From SZUA-287 sp036397975 (GTDB lineage Bacteria > Bacteroidota > Ignavibacteria > UBA10030 > UBA6906), in contig DASWHW010000009.1 in the NCBI GenBank assembly GCA_036397975.1, forward strand, positions 1 through 64,000: 64,000 nt of DNA. Direction: 5' to 3'. Both the position numbers and the translations under genes were made by a program. Each line of letters starts with the position of its first letter. Position 1 is the first letter of the stretch. Below are positions 18,473 to 26,963 of the stretch, piece by piece. The notes below the pieces were generated by a model. It made no database searches, was not told the DNA's origin, and was given only the letters and a program-made list of their open reading frames with translations.

Positions 18473-19900
18473 TTAAGTGAGCTTGCGGCGCAGGCGTGCC
18501 ACGGGGATCAACATCGCCTCGCGATACTTTGCCACTGTACGGCGAGCAATGTTCAGGCCCTGTGCATTCAACAGTTCTCCGAGCTTGTGATCGCTCAAGG
18601 GGCGAAGGGGGTCTTCTTTGTCAATCAGTGCCCGGAGTTTCTTTTTCACTTCCTTATTCGAGATTTCCTCTCCATCAATTGTACTAATGGAGTCACTGAA
18701 GAAATGCCGCAATGAAAAGACCCCATAATCAGTTTGGACGAATTTGCTGTTCACGACCCTGCTGATCGTGGAAATATCCATACTAATAACTTCGGCTATA
18801 TCTTTGTAGATCATCGGTTTCAGACCTTCGCCTGTCGCAAAGTAAGCCCGTTGCCTATCCACAATACAACGCATTACCTTGATCATTGTTTCGCGGCGTT
18901 GGTGGATCGAACTGATAAACCACTTCGCTGCCTCAAATCTCTGCCGAATAAAATCTTTTGCTTCTGTCGGAACACCGTCTTTTTTTCGCTTGGACATCAG
19001 TTCTTTGTACTTTTTGTTAATGCGAAGAGGGGGGATGTTGCGATCGTTCAGGTTGATGATGAAATCATCGTCGGATTGTGTAACGATGAAGTCGGGGACA
19101 ACGTAGTTTTCATGTTGTGCGAATTCACCTTCCCCCGGCTTCGGGTTCAGGTGCTGGATTGTTTCGATGACCGCTTTGAGATCGTCCAGGGTAATATTTA
19201 ACTTCTTTGCGAGGTCTTCAAAGTGGCGCATCGTAAATTCACTGAAGAACTCCTTCAGAATCCGCAACGAACGCTCTTTGATCATTCCATCCATTGGCAT
19301 TGCTTCAAGCTGCACAATCAAGCACTCCTGCAAGCTGCGCGAAGCGATCCCGACAGGATCCAAGAGCTGGATCTGTTCCAGAACCTTTTCCGCTTTTTCC
19401 TCCGTGATCGCAGTGCCGTGCACCAAGTTGAGATCCTGCACGATCGCCGATAAATCCCGCCTGAGGTACCCGTCTTCGTCCACGTTCCCGATGATTTCTT
19501 CCCCGATAAGATATTCCTGGTCATCGAGATCCAGGAGATTGAATTGTTCGCGGAGGCGATGATACAAGGGAACAGTGTCAACCAGGGGCATCTCATCGCG
19601 TTCCTCATTATCGTATGAATCCTTCGCTTTGTAACCGGAGGATTCATCATTCATGAAATCATCGAGAGTGTAGCCCTCATCCTCCGTTTTTGTCTCAGCC
19701 TCCTCGGGCGTTTCGTCTTTTGTTTCCTGAGTTACTTCGGCTTCCTCGTCCATACCTTCTTCGAGGAGAGGGTTCATCTCCAGTTCAGCCTTGATCTTCT
19801 GTTCAAGAGCTAGAGTGGGGAGTTGCAGCATCTTCAGGTATTGTACCTGTTGAGGCGACAACTTCATCATCATCTTTTGTTGGAGTGAAATATTCAGCAT
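18473..19900 (-). CDS. rpoN: RNA polymerase sigma-54 factor
   Basis: Sigma-54, which needs AAA+ enhancer-binding activators to open promoters. The 475 residues show region I (LQQKMMMKLSPQQVQYLKMLQLP), an acidic region II at about 48-110, the core-binding and HTH domains, and the RpoN box ARRTVAKYRE near the C-terminus. It lies 6 nt downstream of the DUF3109 gene and 16 nt upstream of hslV. No sigma-54 activator lies in the window, and I could not find a convincing GG-N10-GC promoter. Confidence 0.97.
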   Translation of the reverse strand: MLNISLQQKMMMKLSPQQVQYLKMLQLPTLALEQKIKAELEMNPLLEEGMDEEAEVTQETKDETPEEAETKTEDEGYTLDDFMNDESSGYKAKDSYDNEERDEMPLVDTVPLYHRLREQFNLLDLDDQEYLIGEEIIGNVDEDGYLRRDLSAIVQDLNLVHGTAITEEKAEKVLEQIQLLDPVGIASRSLQECLIVQLEAMPMDGMIKERSLRILKEFFSEFTMRHFEDLAKKLNITLDDLKAVIETIQHLNPKPGEGEFAQHENYVVPDFIVTQSDDDFIINLNDRNIPPLRINKKYKELMSKRKKDGVPTEAKDFIRQRFEAAKWFISSIHQRRETMIKVMRCIVDRQRAYFATGEGLKPMIYKDIAEVISMDISTISRVVNSKFVQTDYGVFSLRHFFSDSISTIDGEEISNKEVKKKLRALIDKEDPLRPLSDHKLGELLNAQGLNIARRTVAKYREAMLIPVARLRRKLT

Positions 19901-19906
19901 ACAAAA

Positions 19907-20500
19907 TCAAATACTATTTTTGGAATCGCGAGAAGAACCGTTTCTGGAATCGCAGTACTCGACAAACTGTGAATACCACTCCTCACCGTACTGCCGTACC
20001 AGAGAATCCCTCAGAAAACCCACGAGTGTTACATTCTTTTCTTTTCCCTTTATTCGTCCCCCGCTGCATTCATCGATGACCTCATACATTATATGATCAT
20101 TCTCAAATCCACGAATACGAAGGGGGAACAAGTGACACGATATCGGCTTTTGCCAATCGATGAGACCATTCTGATATGCGATCTCAAAGCTGCACCTGGC
20201 AATTCCCTTCTCCCGGACCAGGTACACACAGTCGCGATCGTTGACGCACGGAGTTGCGTAGCTTCCCTCGCGCCCTTCAACGAGTCCGACCGATTCGATC
20301 ACCTCGAGGCCTTCCGCGGTGAGGGCGTCCTTAATGACTGGAAACGCTTTCGCGATTTCAAGAACCTCGTCATTCTCCAATGGAGCCCCACGACCACCTT
20401 CGACGTAGCAGCACACGCCTTTGCATTCGTCGAGATCGCAACAGAAAAGCGATCCGAAGATCGATTCGTCAACAACCGCCTCTCCAATTACGACCATCAA
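19907..20500 (-). CDS. DUF3109 family Cys-rich protein
   Basis: Protein of 197 residues, cytoplasmic by its lack of signal. The N-terminal segment FCCDLDECKGVCC (C20, C21, C26, C30, C31), with further cysteines in TPCVNDRDCVYL, ARCSFE, ISCHLFPLRI and IDECSGG, is typical of DUF3109. The spacing suggests a metal or Fe-S site like that of zinc/iron-chelating CxxC families. No function is established. It is immediately upstream of rpoN (6 nt) and 80 nt downstream of dprA. Confidence 0.85.
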   Translation of the reverse strand: MMVVIGEAVVDESIFGSLFCCDLDECKGVCCYVEGGRGAPLENDEVLEIAKAFPVIKDALTAEGLEVIESVGLVEGREGSYATPCVNDRDCVYLVREKGIARCSFEIAYQNGLIDWQKPISCHLFPLRIRGFENDHIMYEVIDECSGGRIKGKEKNVTLVGFLRDSLVRQYGEEWYSQFVEYCDSRNGSSRDSKNSI

Positions 20501-20580
20501 GCATCCATCATTATAGGAAACGTATCCAAATTACAACTTTTCGGAACAAGAGGAAAGCAATTTCACCCATTCTCCCTCTC

Positions 20581-21708
20581 CTAAATTTTCACGAACATTT
20601 TTCCGCGCATTTGTCTCACCAGACCTTTGAACTCAAGAGAGAGTAAGTGGACGAGGGCGTCGGACATGGAGAGCTTCGCGTCTTCGGCAATACGATCGAT
20701 ATGTTTCGGTTCGTCCGTCAACGCGGCAAACAATTGTTGTTCGAACAACGTCATCTCCGGAAGAGGGCGTGCAGCAGCCGGCTCATCCGACGAGATGAAT
20801 TTTTTAATGCGTTGCCCCAGGGTCTCCAAGATGTCCTCCACCGATTCAATAAGTTGTGCCTTGCTCTCCTTAATCAAAATGTTCGTTCCATTTTTCTTTC
20901 TGTCGCTCACGGCAGCAGGCACGGCGAACACTTCTCGATTCTGATCGAGGGCAGTGCTGGCAGTGATCATCGCGCCCCCATTGACGCCGGTTTCGACAAT
21001 GATCGTCGCGATCGCAATCCCACTAATAATGCGATTCCGCCGAGGGAAATTCCCTGCATCTGGCTTCGTTCCCATTTCGAACTCAGAGACGACCGCTCCG
21101 GAAGTTCCTATCCGCTGGAACAAATCAAAATTCTCCGGTGGGTAAACAACATCGATCCCACTTCCAATGACTGCCACTGTTCTATTCCGGTTTTTTATCG
21201 CTGTACTGTGCGCGATGGTGTCGATCCCGCGTGCGAGCCCGCTGATAATCGGAATCCCGAGGTGAGAGAGTTCGGACGAAAATTTTTCTGCCATAGTACT
21301 TCCATATGGAGTAGGGTCTCTTGTTCCCACGATTGCGATGGCATATCGATCTTCCGGTGTCATCGTCCCGCGAAGAAAAAGAAGAGGAGGAGGATCATAA
21401 ATTTTCTTGAGATTTTCCGGGTACTCCTTGTCCCAGAGAGTGATAACTTTGCTGTCAGTCTTATTGACTTTTGAAAGCTGGGCGGTGATATAGGATTCGG
21501 CTTTGTGCAATGCGCTGGCGCTTTTAAAGAATCCAGCGATACCAAGGGCAGTCTTTCGCTCTATGCCTTCAACGGAAGTCAAATCCCGGGCAGAGGAATG
21601 CTGAATGTGTTCAGCCGATTTGAAGATGTTGATGAGAGCGCGAAGCCGCGTGGGGCCAATACCGGGGATCTGTGAAAGGAGAAGAATGTCTCTGACAGGA
21701 ACTGTCAT
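20581..21708 (-). CDS. dprA: DNA processing protein DprA
   Basis: Loads RecA on incoming single-stranded DNA during natural transformation. The 375 residues comprise an N-terminal helix-hairpin-helix (LLLSQIPGIGPTRLRALI), the extended Rossmann fold with AIVGTRDPTPYG, SGLARGIDTIAH, VIGSGIDVVYPPEN, FPRRNRIISG and VVETGVNGGAMITA, and a C-terminal winged helix at about 310-375. AGAGGA precedes the ATG. It starts 11 nt after the EutN/CcmL-like gene. No other competence gene is in the window. Confidence 0.96.
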   Translation of the reverse strand: MTVPVRDILLLSQIPGIGPTRLRALINIFKSAEHIQHSSARDLTSVEGIERKTALGIAGFFKSASALHKAESYITAQLSKVNKTDSKVITLWDKEYPENLKKIYDPPPLLFLRGTMTPEDRYAIAIVGTRDPTPYGSTMAEKFSSELSHLGIPIISGLARGIDTIAHSTAIKNRNRTVAVIGSGIDVVYPPENFDLFQRIGTSGAVVSEFEMGTKPDAGNFPRRNRIISGIAIATIIVETGVNGGAMITASTALDQNREVFAVPAAVSDRKKNGTNILIKESKAQLIESVEDILETLGQRIKKFISSDEPAAARPLPEMTLFEQQLFAALTDEPKHIDRIAEDAKLSMSDALVHLLSLEFKGLVRQMRGKMFVKI

Positions 21709-21719
21709 GACGATTCCTC

Positions 21720-21998
21720 TTAGTTGTCTTCCTGCACGTCGAGGTCGTCGACAACTGCAACGATGATGCTGTGCACCGGAACGTCTTTTCTCCGGAGTAG
21801 TTGCGCAGCCGCTTGACCCTCCTGAACGACGAGCACCATATCGCCAACTCCCGCATCGACGACATCAAGAGCAAGAAAATCACGTCCGAGCGGTTCACCC
21901 GTTAAAGAGACCGGCTGAACAATAAGGATTTTTTGATCCCGCAGTTGCTCCTTTTTTTGAGTCGAGACGATTGTGCCGGCAACCTTACAGAGGGTCAT
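21720..21998 (-). CDS. EutN/CcmL-family shell-vertex protein (orphan)
   Basis: At 92 residues it has the size of bacterial microcompartment pentamers that cap icosahedral shell vertices. The N-terminal MTLCKVAGTIVSTQK, the central KILIVQPV and GEPLGRDFLALDVVDAGVGDMVLVVQEG, and the C-terminal DVPVHSIIVAVVDDLDV match the family. No hexameric shell gene and no encapsulated enzyme is present anywhere in this window. It sits between glmM (33 nt) and dprA (11 nt) in the same direction. It may be a satellite locus of a distant shell operon, or a shell-independent use of the pentamer fold. The ribosome binding site is weak. Confidence 0.85.
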   Translation of the reverse strand: MTLCKVAGTIVSTQKKEQLRDQKILIVQPVSLTGEPLGRDFLALDVVDAGVGDMVLVVQEGQAAAQLLRRKDVPVHSIIVAVVDDLDVQEDN

Positions 21999-22031
21999 GC
22001 TATGCCAAAATTGTTGAGAGTGCTGAGAGGC

Positions 22032-23408
22032 TCACGATAACAATTCCCGTTTCACAGTTGCGACAATCTCTTCTGCCTTCGCCTTCGTTGCAGCTTCCGC
22101 AATGATACGAACGATGGGTTCGGTGTTCGACTTCCGAAGGTGAATCCAATAATCATCATAGTCGATGCGCACGCCGTCTGCAGTTGAGACCTTTCCCATC
22201 GAGTTGCTTTTCATACGTTCGATCACACGCTCCGTCGATCCGTTGCGGATGTCGATCTTCCCTTTTGCGATAGAATATTGTGGGAGGGTCGCCTTAAGAT
22301 CAGAAAGGCTCCCTTTGAACTCCGCAAGCATTTGAAGAACCAGAGCAATCCCAACAATCGCATCACGCCCGGTGTGAACTGCCGGCAAGATGACGCCGCC
22401 GCTTCCTTCTCCTCCAATGATCGCATTTAGTTCCTTCATTTTTTTTGCCACGTTAATCTCGCCCACGGGCGTGCGATACGTCTTGGCGCCGAAATGTTTC
22501 GCGATGTCTTCAACGGCTCTGGTTGTGGATAGGTTAATGACAACAGAATTATTCGGAGTATTCCCCTTTCGAGACGCCCTTTGAAGGACGAACTGCACCG
22601 CGAGGGCTACGGTATATTCCTCTCCAAGGGGCTCTCCTTTTTCCGTAATAAGGACAAGCCTGTCCACGTCGGGGTCGACGGCGATTCCAATATCGGCCTT
22701 TTCCTCTTTGACGCGTGCAGCCAGTTCCGTGAGATTTTCGGGAAGAGGTTCCGGGGTATGGGCAAAGATACCGCTGACGTCACAATGAAGCTCAATCACC
22801 TCACAGCCAAGACTCCGGAGGAGGGAGGGGACAAAGACGCCACCCGCAGCGTTCACGCAATCAACGACAACTTTCAGCTTCCGCTGTTGTACAAGACTTA
22901 CGTCGATGAAACCCGAGGTAAGAACCGCATCGACATGCTTGCTGATCCAGGAATCGTCAGTAACGTGTGTTCCGATGGAGTTCCATGGTGCATATTGAAC
23001 AGGGCCCTCTTTTGCGATCGACAACAATTCTTTGTTTTCTTCCGCGTCGAGAAAAAGACCCGTAGAGGAAATAAACTTCATCCCATTCCACTGCATCGGG
23101 TTATGGCTGGCGGTCACGGAAATTCCCCCTGACGCTCCCCCTTTTTCCACCGCCAGCGCGACAGTGGGTGTCGGGCAAATTCCAAGGGCCCGGACCCGCA
23201 CCCCGGTGGAAAGAAGAGTTGAGGCGACGATATTCCCGATTATCTTTCCCGTAATGCGCCCGTCCCGGCCAAGTACTATCTCCGGAATTCCCGGGTGGTT
23301 TCTTTTGCAGTACTCTCCGAACGCCGCGGCATAGTGAACTATTACCTCCGGCGTCAGGGACTCTCCGACAATCCCTCGTATTCCGGAGATGCTTACCATT
23401 AGTGACAT
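22032..23408 (-). CDS. glmM: Phosphoglucosamine mutase-type phosphohexomutase
   Basis: Interconverts hexosamine-6-P and hexosamine-1-P for UDP-GlcNAc and hence peptidoglycan. The 458 residues show the phosphoserine loop TASHNP with Ser at about 101, the Mg loop DPDVDRL, the sugar-binding loop GGEGSGGV and the phosphate-binding loop RKSNTEPIVRI. The GGEGSGG form is closer to archaeal/Bacteroidota GlmM-like enzymes than to the GEQSGH of E. coli GlmM, so phosphomannomutase activity cannot be excluded. It is the first gene of the minus-strand run that reaches hslU, and is divergent from the AMMECR1 gene. Confidence 0.88.
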   Translation of the reverse strand: MSLMVSISGIRGIVGESLTPEVIVHYAAAFGEYCKRNHPGIPEIVLGRDGRITGKIIGNIVASTLLSTGVRVRALGICPTPTVALAVEKGGASGGISVTASHNPMQWNGMKFISSTGLFLDAEENKELLSIAKEGPVQYAPWNSIGTHVTDDSWISKHVDAVLTSGFIDVSLVQQRKLKVVVDCVNAAGGVFVPSLLRSLGCEVIELHCDVSGIFAHTPEPLPENLTELAARVKEEKADIGIAVDPDVDRLVLITEKGEPLGEEYTVALAVQFVLQRASRKGNTPNNSVVINLSTTRAVEDIAKHFGAKTYRTPVGEINVAKKMKELNAIIGGEGSGGVILPAVHTGRDAIVGIALVLQMLAEFKGSLSDLKATLPQYSIAKGKIDIRNGSTERVIERMKSNSMGKVSTADGVRIDYDDYWIHLRKSNTEPIVRIIAEAATKAKAEEIVATVKRELLS

Positions 23409-23432
23409 ACGTTTTCTTACTCAAGGTTGGTA

Positions 23433-23455
23433 TTGTCTGTCGGAAATGTAGACAA
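23433..23455. promoter_or_regulatory. Inverted repeat between glmM and the AMMECR1-like gene
   Basis: TTGTCT (23433-23438), 11 nt, AGACAA (23450-23455) in the 132-nt divergent gap. On the minus strand its right arm reads as a possible -35 (TTGTCT) for glmM with a poor -10. Function unknown. Confidence 0.25.
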
Positions 23456-23540
23456 GTGCTCATAGAGAAGCAACATTAGGCAAGCAGGTTATGTTGAAAC
23501 TCTCTCATTTATTGGTTACGTTTCGTTCGACCAACCGGAG

Positions 23541-24113
23541 TTGATCTTGTTGACTGTTGAAGAACAACGAGAACTCTTGGTGATTGCACGGAGTGCAATT
23601 CACGATGCGGTGAGTAAGAAAAAGGGAGCTGTTCAGAACTCGGGAAGCTCCGGCCTACAACGATCAAGCGGTGTTTTTGTGACGTTGTTCGTTGAAGATC
23701 AATTGCGGGGCTGCGTTGGGTACGTCGACTCCCCGTTGCCGCTTGCGCAAGCTGTTGCTGAACTCGCGCCGAAAGCGGCATTTGAGGATCTCCGCTTTCC
23801 TCCTCTCCGTATAGAAGAGATGCCAGGCCTGAGGATCGAACTATCAGTACTTACCCCGCCGCGCGAAATCGTATCAATCGAAGAAATAGAAGTCGGTTTC
23901 CATGGACTGATTCTGGAACTGGGAAAACGTCGTGGTCTTCTCCTCCCGCGTGTCGCAACAGACCATGGATGGGATCGACAGTCGTTTCTCCAAGGAGTTG
24001 CGCAAAAAGCTGGCCTCCCTTCGACAGCGTGGACATTACCAGGAGCAAGGCTTCTGGTTTTTTCCGCTCAAGCATTTGAAGAAGCGGTGTTGAGGCAAAA
24101 ATCAGCGCCATGA
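23541..24113 (+). CDS. AMMECR1-like protein (AmmeMemoRadiSam system A)
   Basis: AMMECR1-domain protein of up to 190 residues. The family motif LRGCVG is present (DQLRGCVGYVDS near residue 55), together with AFEDLRFPPL, LRIELSVLTPP and LILELGKRRGLLLPRVA. The molecular function is not settled. In bacteria it is found with a MEMO1 homologue and often a radical SAM protein. The start is a TTG: 23541 is the longest choice, and TTG at 23547 or 23550 fits the CGGAG at 23536-23540 better. It overlaps the MEMO1-like gene by 4 nt (ATGA), so the two are translationally coupled. Confidence 0.88.
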   Translation: MILLTVEEQRELLVIARSAIHDAVSKKKGAVQNSGSSGLQRSSGVFVTLFVEDQLRGCVGYVDSPLPLAQAVAELAPKAAFEDLRFPPLRIEEMPGLRIELSVLTPPREIVSIEEIEVGFHGLILELGKRRGLLLPRVATDHGWDRQSFLQGVAQKAGLPSTAWTLPGARLLVFSAQAFEEAVLRQKSAP

Positions 24114-24934
24114 TCCCATCGGAAGCAGTTCGTCCTTGTCAGGTGTGCGGAACTTTTTACCCGGCGAAGAAAACCGATTTGACGGTGATGATGGAGTCGC
24201 TTCTTGACAAAGGTAAAAAAAGCGGACGATCAGGATCATTGCGCGGTTTGGTGCTTCCTCATGCAGGCTATATCTACTCCGGGCCGACTGCCGCTTGCGG
24301 TGTAAAACTGCTCCAAAAGGGTGAATGGACGACTGTGGTCGTAGTGTCACCGAGCCATCGTGAATACTTCGACGGTGTATCTGTGTATCCCGGTGGTGCG
24401 TATGGAACGCCACTGGGGAAAATCCCGATTAATTCTGCATTGAGGACAAGGCTCCTGGAAGAAACAACCTTGATTACGGCATCCTCGCAAGGACATGGTG
24501 CTGAACATGCAATTGAAGTCCAGCTGCCGTTGCTCCAACATGCACTTGGAGATTTTTCGTTACTGCCAATTGTCATTGGGAATCAAACCCCGACATATTG
24601 TTTTGAATTGGGAAGAGCATTAAGTGCCGTCTGTAAAGGGTGTTTGTTGGTAGCCAGCACAGATCTAAGTCACTATCATCCCGCAACGACTGCAGAGAAG
24701 CTTGACAGTATTGCAGTCGAAGATGTACGTCAATTCGACTTTGAGAAACTCATGAATGATCTTGAAGATGGGAGCACTGAGGCTTGCGGAGGAGGTCCGA
24801 CCGTGGCGGTGATGACTGCGTTGCATCAGATGGGTGCGAAACGGTTTGAGATCCTCGACTATTCTCATTCAGGGAATGTTACCGGCGACCTTGATTCCGT
24901 CGTTGGGTACCTTGCCGCCGCAGCTTTCGCCTAG
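24110..24934 (+). CDS. MEMO1-like protein (AmmeMemoRadiSam system B)
   Basis: Protein of 274 residues with the fold of class III extradiol dioxygenases. The metal-binding residues known from human MEMO1 can be placed: H51 in LPHAGYIYSG, H83 in SPSHREYFDG and C226 in ACGGGPT. STDLSHYH and HGAEHAIEVQLP are also conserved. Activity in bacteria is not established. It is coupled to the AMMECR1-like gene by a 4-nt overlap and followed after 3 nt by the DUF2520 gene. The radical SAM third member is absent from the window. Confidence 0.9.
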   Translation: MIPSEAVRPCQVCGTFYPAKKTDLTVMMESLLDKGKKSGRSGSLRGLVLPHAGYIYSGPTAACGVKLLQKGEWTTVVVVSPSHREYFDGVSVYPGGAYGTPLGKIPINSALRTRLLEETTLITASSQGHGAEHAIEVQLPLLQHALGDFSLLPIVIGNQTPTYCFELGRALSAVCKGCLLVASTDLSHYHPATTAEKLDSIAVEDVRQFDFEKLMNDLEDGSTEACGGGPTVAVMTALHQMGAKRFEILDYSHSGNVTGDLDSVVGYLAAAAFA

Positions 24935-24937
24935 AAC

Positions 24938-25855
24938 ATGAAGAAGAAACTTGGATGGAACATAGCGATAATCGGAGCAGGGAAGGTAGGACAGGTTCTC
25001 GGGAGGATTCTTGTCGACAATGGTGATCGCGTCGTTGCAGTGGTGTCGCGAACGCAAGGTTCCGCCCGCCGCGGTGGAGAATTTCTTCAATGCCGGAATT
25101 ACGGCGTCGATCTCCCCCTTATCCCACCAGCAATTGATGTCGTATTCATAACGACCCCTCACGCAGCCGTGGAGGAAGTGGTTCGCGGACTTTCGGAATT
25201 GGGCAGTCTTCCGTGGAAGAGGATCTCTGTTTGTCATGCTTCGGGAATGATGACTGCTGGAGTGCTTGCCCCGTTGCACAGGAAAGGAGCATGTACTTTT
25301 TCGTTCCATCCCTTGCAAACCTTTCCGCGTGATTTTGCTCCGAAGGATATCGTACCTAACGTTCGCGGCATTTACTACGGTGTTGACGGCTCGAAGAGAG
25401 GAATCGAAAGGGCAAAGCAGCTTGCACGGAAGCTGTCTGGCAAGGTAATCGAGGTGTCGCCTGGAAAGCGGGCATACTATCATGCCGCGTGCGTTGTTGC
25501 ATCGAATCACCTTACGGCATTGCTAGCGATCGTCGAAACAATGTACAGCCGTTTCGGGAAAAAGACGCCCGGATTTTACACTTCGTTTGAGCCAATCATT
25601 CTGGCAACTCTTTCAAACATTAAGAGGTCATCTCCAAAAGAAGCTCTCAGTGGTCCAGTTGCCCGGGGCGGTGTAGAAACAGTGCGGGAACACTTTGAAG
25701 CGATACGTGAGCACTCTCCGGAACTCCTTCCCTACTTTGCCCGGATGACCGAAGAGTCGATTTACCTCGCAACAAAGAAACGATCCATTGATAACGAACA
25801 ACGCCGGGCATTGATCAAACTTGTCGAGACCTACAGAACGGAATTCACACACTAA
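24938..25855 (+). CDS. Rossmann-like/DUF2520 putative oxidoreductase
   Basis: Protein of 305 residues. The N-terminal NAD(P)-binding fold has IAIIGAGKVGQVLGRIL near residue 9-25 and a second conserved block VVFITTPHAAVEEVV. The C-terminal helical DUF2520 domain (from about 135) contains FSFHPLQTFP and YYHAACVVASNHLTALL. The organisation resembles ProC or ketopantoate-type dehydrogenases, but the substrate is unknown. It begins 3 nt after the MEMO1 homologue and ends 9 nt before a nucleotidyltransferase gene, in the same operon. No ribosome binding site is clear. Confidence 0.85.
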   Translation: MKKKLGWNIAIIGAGKVGQVLGRILVDNGDRVVAVVSRTQGSARRGGEFLQCRNYGVDLPLIPPAIDVVFITTPHAAVEEVVRGLSELGSLPWKRISVCHASGMMTAGVLAPLHRKGACTFSFHPLQTFPRDFAPKDIVPNVRGIYYGVDGSKRGIERAKQLARKLSGKVIEVSPGKRAYYHAACVVASNHLTALLAIVETMYSRFGKKTPGFYTSFEPIILATLSNIKRSSPKEALSGPVARGGVETVREHFEAIREHSPELLPYFARMTEESIYLATKKRSIDNEQRRALIKLVETYRTEFTH

Positions 25856-25864
25856 AGGGACACT

Positions 25865-26929
25865 GTGAAAGCACTCATCGCCAGTGGGGGACGCGGCACG
25901 CGACTGCGTCCGATCACGCATACACAGAATAAGCACCTTATCCCAATTGCCAACAAGCCGATTTTGCATTACGCTATTGAAGCCGTTGCGAATGCCGGAA
26001 TCAAGGAAATCGCCATCGTCATCAATGCGGGTAGCGCGGAAGTCCCCGACGCAATCGGGAACGGCGACCGATGGGGTGTGAATATTACTTTTCTCCAGCA
26101 AGAGACTCCGGGGGGTCTTGCTCAGGTCGTTGGCCTTGCGGAGAAGTTTATGGGAAACGACGAATTCATTTTCTACCTCGGCGACAACATGGTTGTTGGC
26201 GGGGTACAATCATTTCTCGATGCCTTCAAGAAGAGCAAATGCAACTGTTTCCTGACTCTTGCCAAGGTGAGAGATCCCGAACGTTTTGGTGTTCCTGAGA
26301 TTCGGGATGGGCGGATTGTGAGTGTTGAAGAAAAACCCAAAAAACCGAAAAGTAACTTTGCTGTCTCGGGGATTTATATTTATGATCATCATATTTTTGA
26401 GGCGGTGAAATCCATTAAGCCAAGTGCACGTGGCGAGCTGGAGATCTCCGATGCGCATCAATACCTTATCGACAACGGACATTCCATCGGTTATGCGGAA
26501 ATCACCGGCTGGTGGAAAGACACGGGAAAGCCAGCCGACCTCCTCGAGGCAAATCGTCTTGTCCTCGACAATATTGAAACCTTTATTGCGGGTGAAGTGG
26601 ACGCAAACTCAGTCGTTTCCGGGAAAGTGAGAATAGAAAAGGGCGCAAAGATCGTTAACAGTGTTGTTCGCGGTCCTGCGATTATCGGCGAGGGTTGTAC
26701 TATTCAAGACGCCTACATCGGTCCGTTTTCCTCCATTGGCAACAACACCACGATCATCAAGAGCGAAGTGGAGTACAGCATCATATTGCGTGACTGCAAA
26801 ATCCAAAACGTCGGCATCCGTCTCGAGAGTAGTATCCTTGGCAATGACGTGGAGGTGGTGGAAGGAACCGGCAAGCCTAGAGTTCACCGGTTCATGATTG
26901 GGGATCAGAGTCGCGTGGAAGTTGTTTGA
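25865..26929 (+). CDS. Glucose-1-phosphate thymidylyltransferase-like nucleotidyltransferase (long form)
   Basis: Makes an NDP-sugar, probably dTDP-glucose, from sugar-1-P. The GTG start has AAGGGA upstream. The N-terminal domain shows ASGGRGTRLRPITH and the nucleotide/metal loop LGDNMVVGG, then EEKPKKPKSNFAVSGIYIYD and GWWKDTGKP. From about residue 245 a left-handed beta-helix follows (hexapeptide-like VRGPAIIGEGCTIQDAYIGPFSSIG). The 354-residue length fits the long StrD/RfbA-type enzymes, not the 290-residue RmlA. No rmlBCD genes are adjacent, so the pathway is undefined. It is part of the plus-strand run from 23.5 kb. Confidence 0.85.
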   Translation: MKALIASGGRGTRLRPITHTQNKHLIPIANKPILHYAIEAVANAGIKEIAIVINAGSAEVPDAIGNGDRWGVNITFLQQETPGGLAQVVGLAEKFMGNDEFIFYLGDNMVVGGVQSFLDAFKKSKCNCFLTLAKVRDPERFGVPEIRDGRIVSVEEKPKKPKSNFAVSGIYIYDHHIFEAVKSIKPSARGELEISDAHQYLIDNGHSIGYAEITGWWKDTGKPADLLEANRLVLDNIETFIAGEVDANSVVSGKVRIEKGAKIVNSVVRGPAIIGEGCTIQDAYIGPFSSIGNNTTIIKSEVEYSIILRDCKIQNVGIRLESSILGNDVEVVEGTGKPRVHRFMIGDQSRVEVV

Positions 26930-26963
26930 GTTCTAATGGTTCTTCAAGGAAAAGGAAGAAACG

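Noticed and set aside
16233..23540. Sigma-54 promoters (GG-N10-GC) near rpoN
   Set aside because: I looked by eye for the -24/-12 pattern and found no convincing match; this needs a matrix scan.
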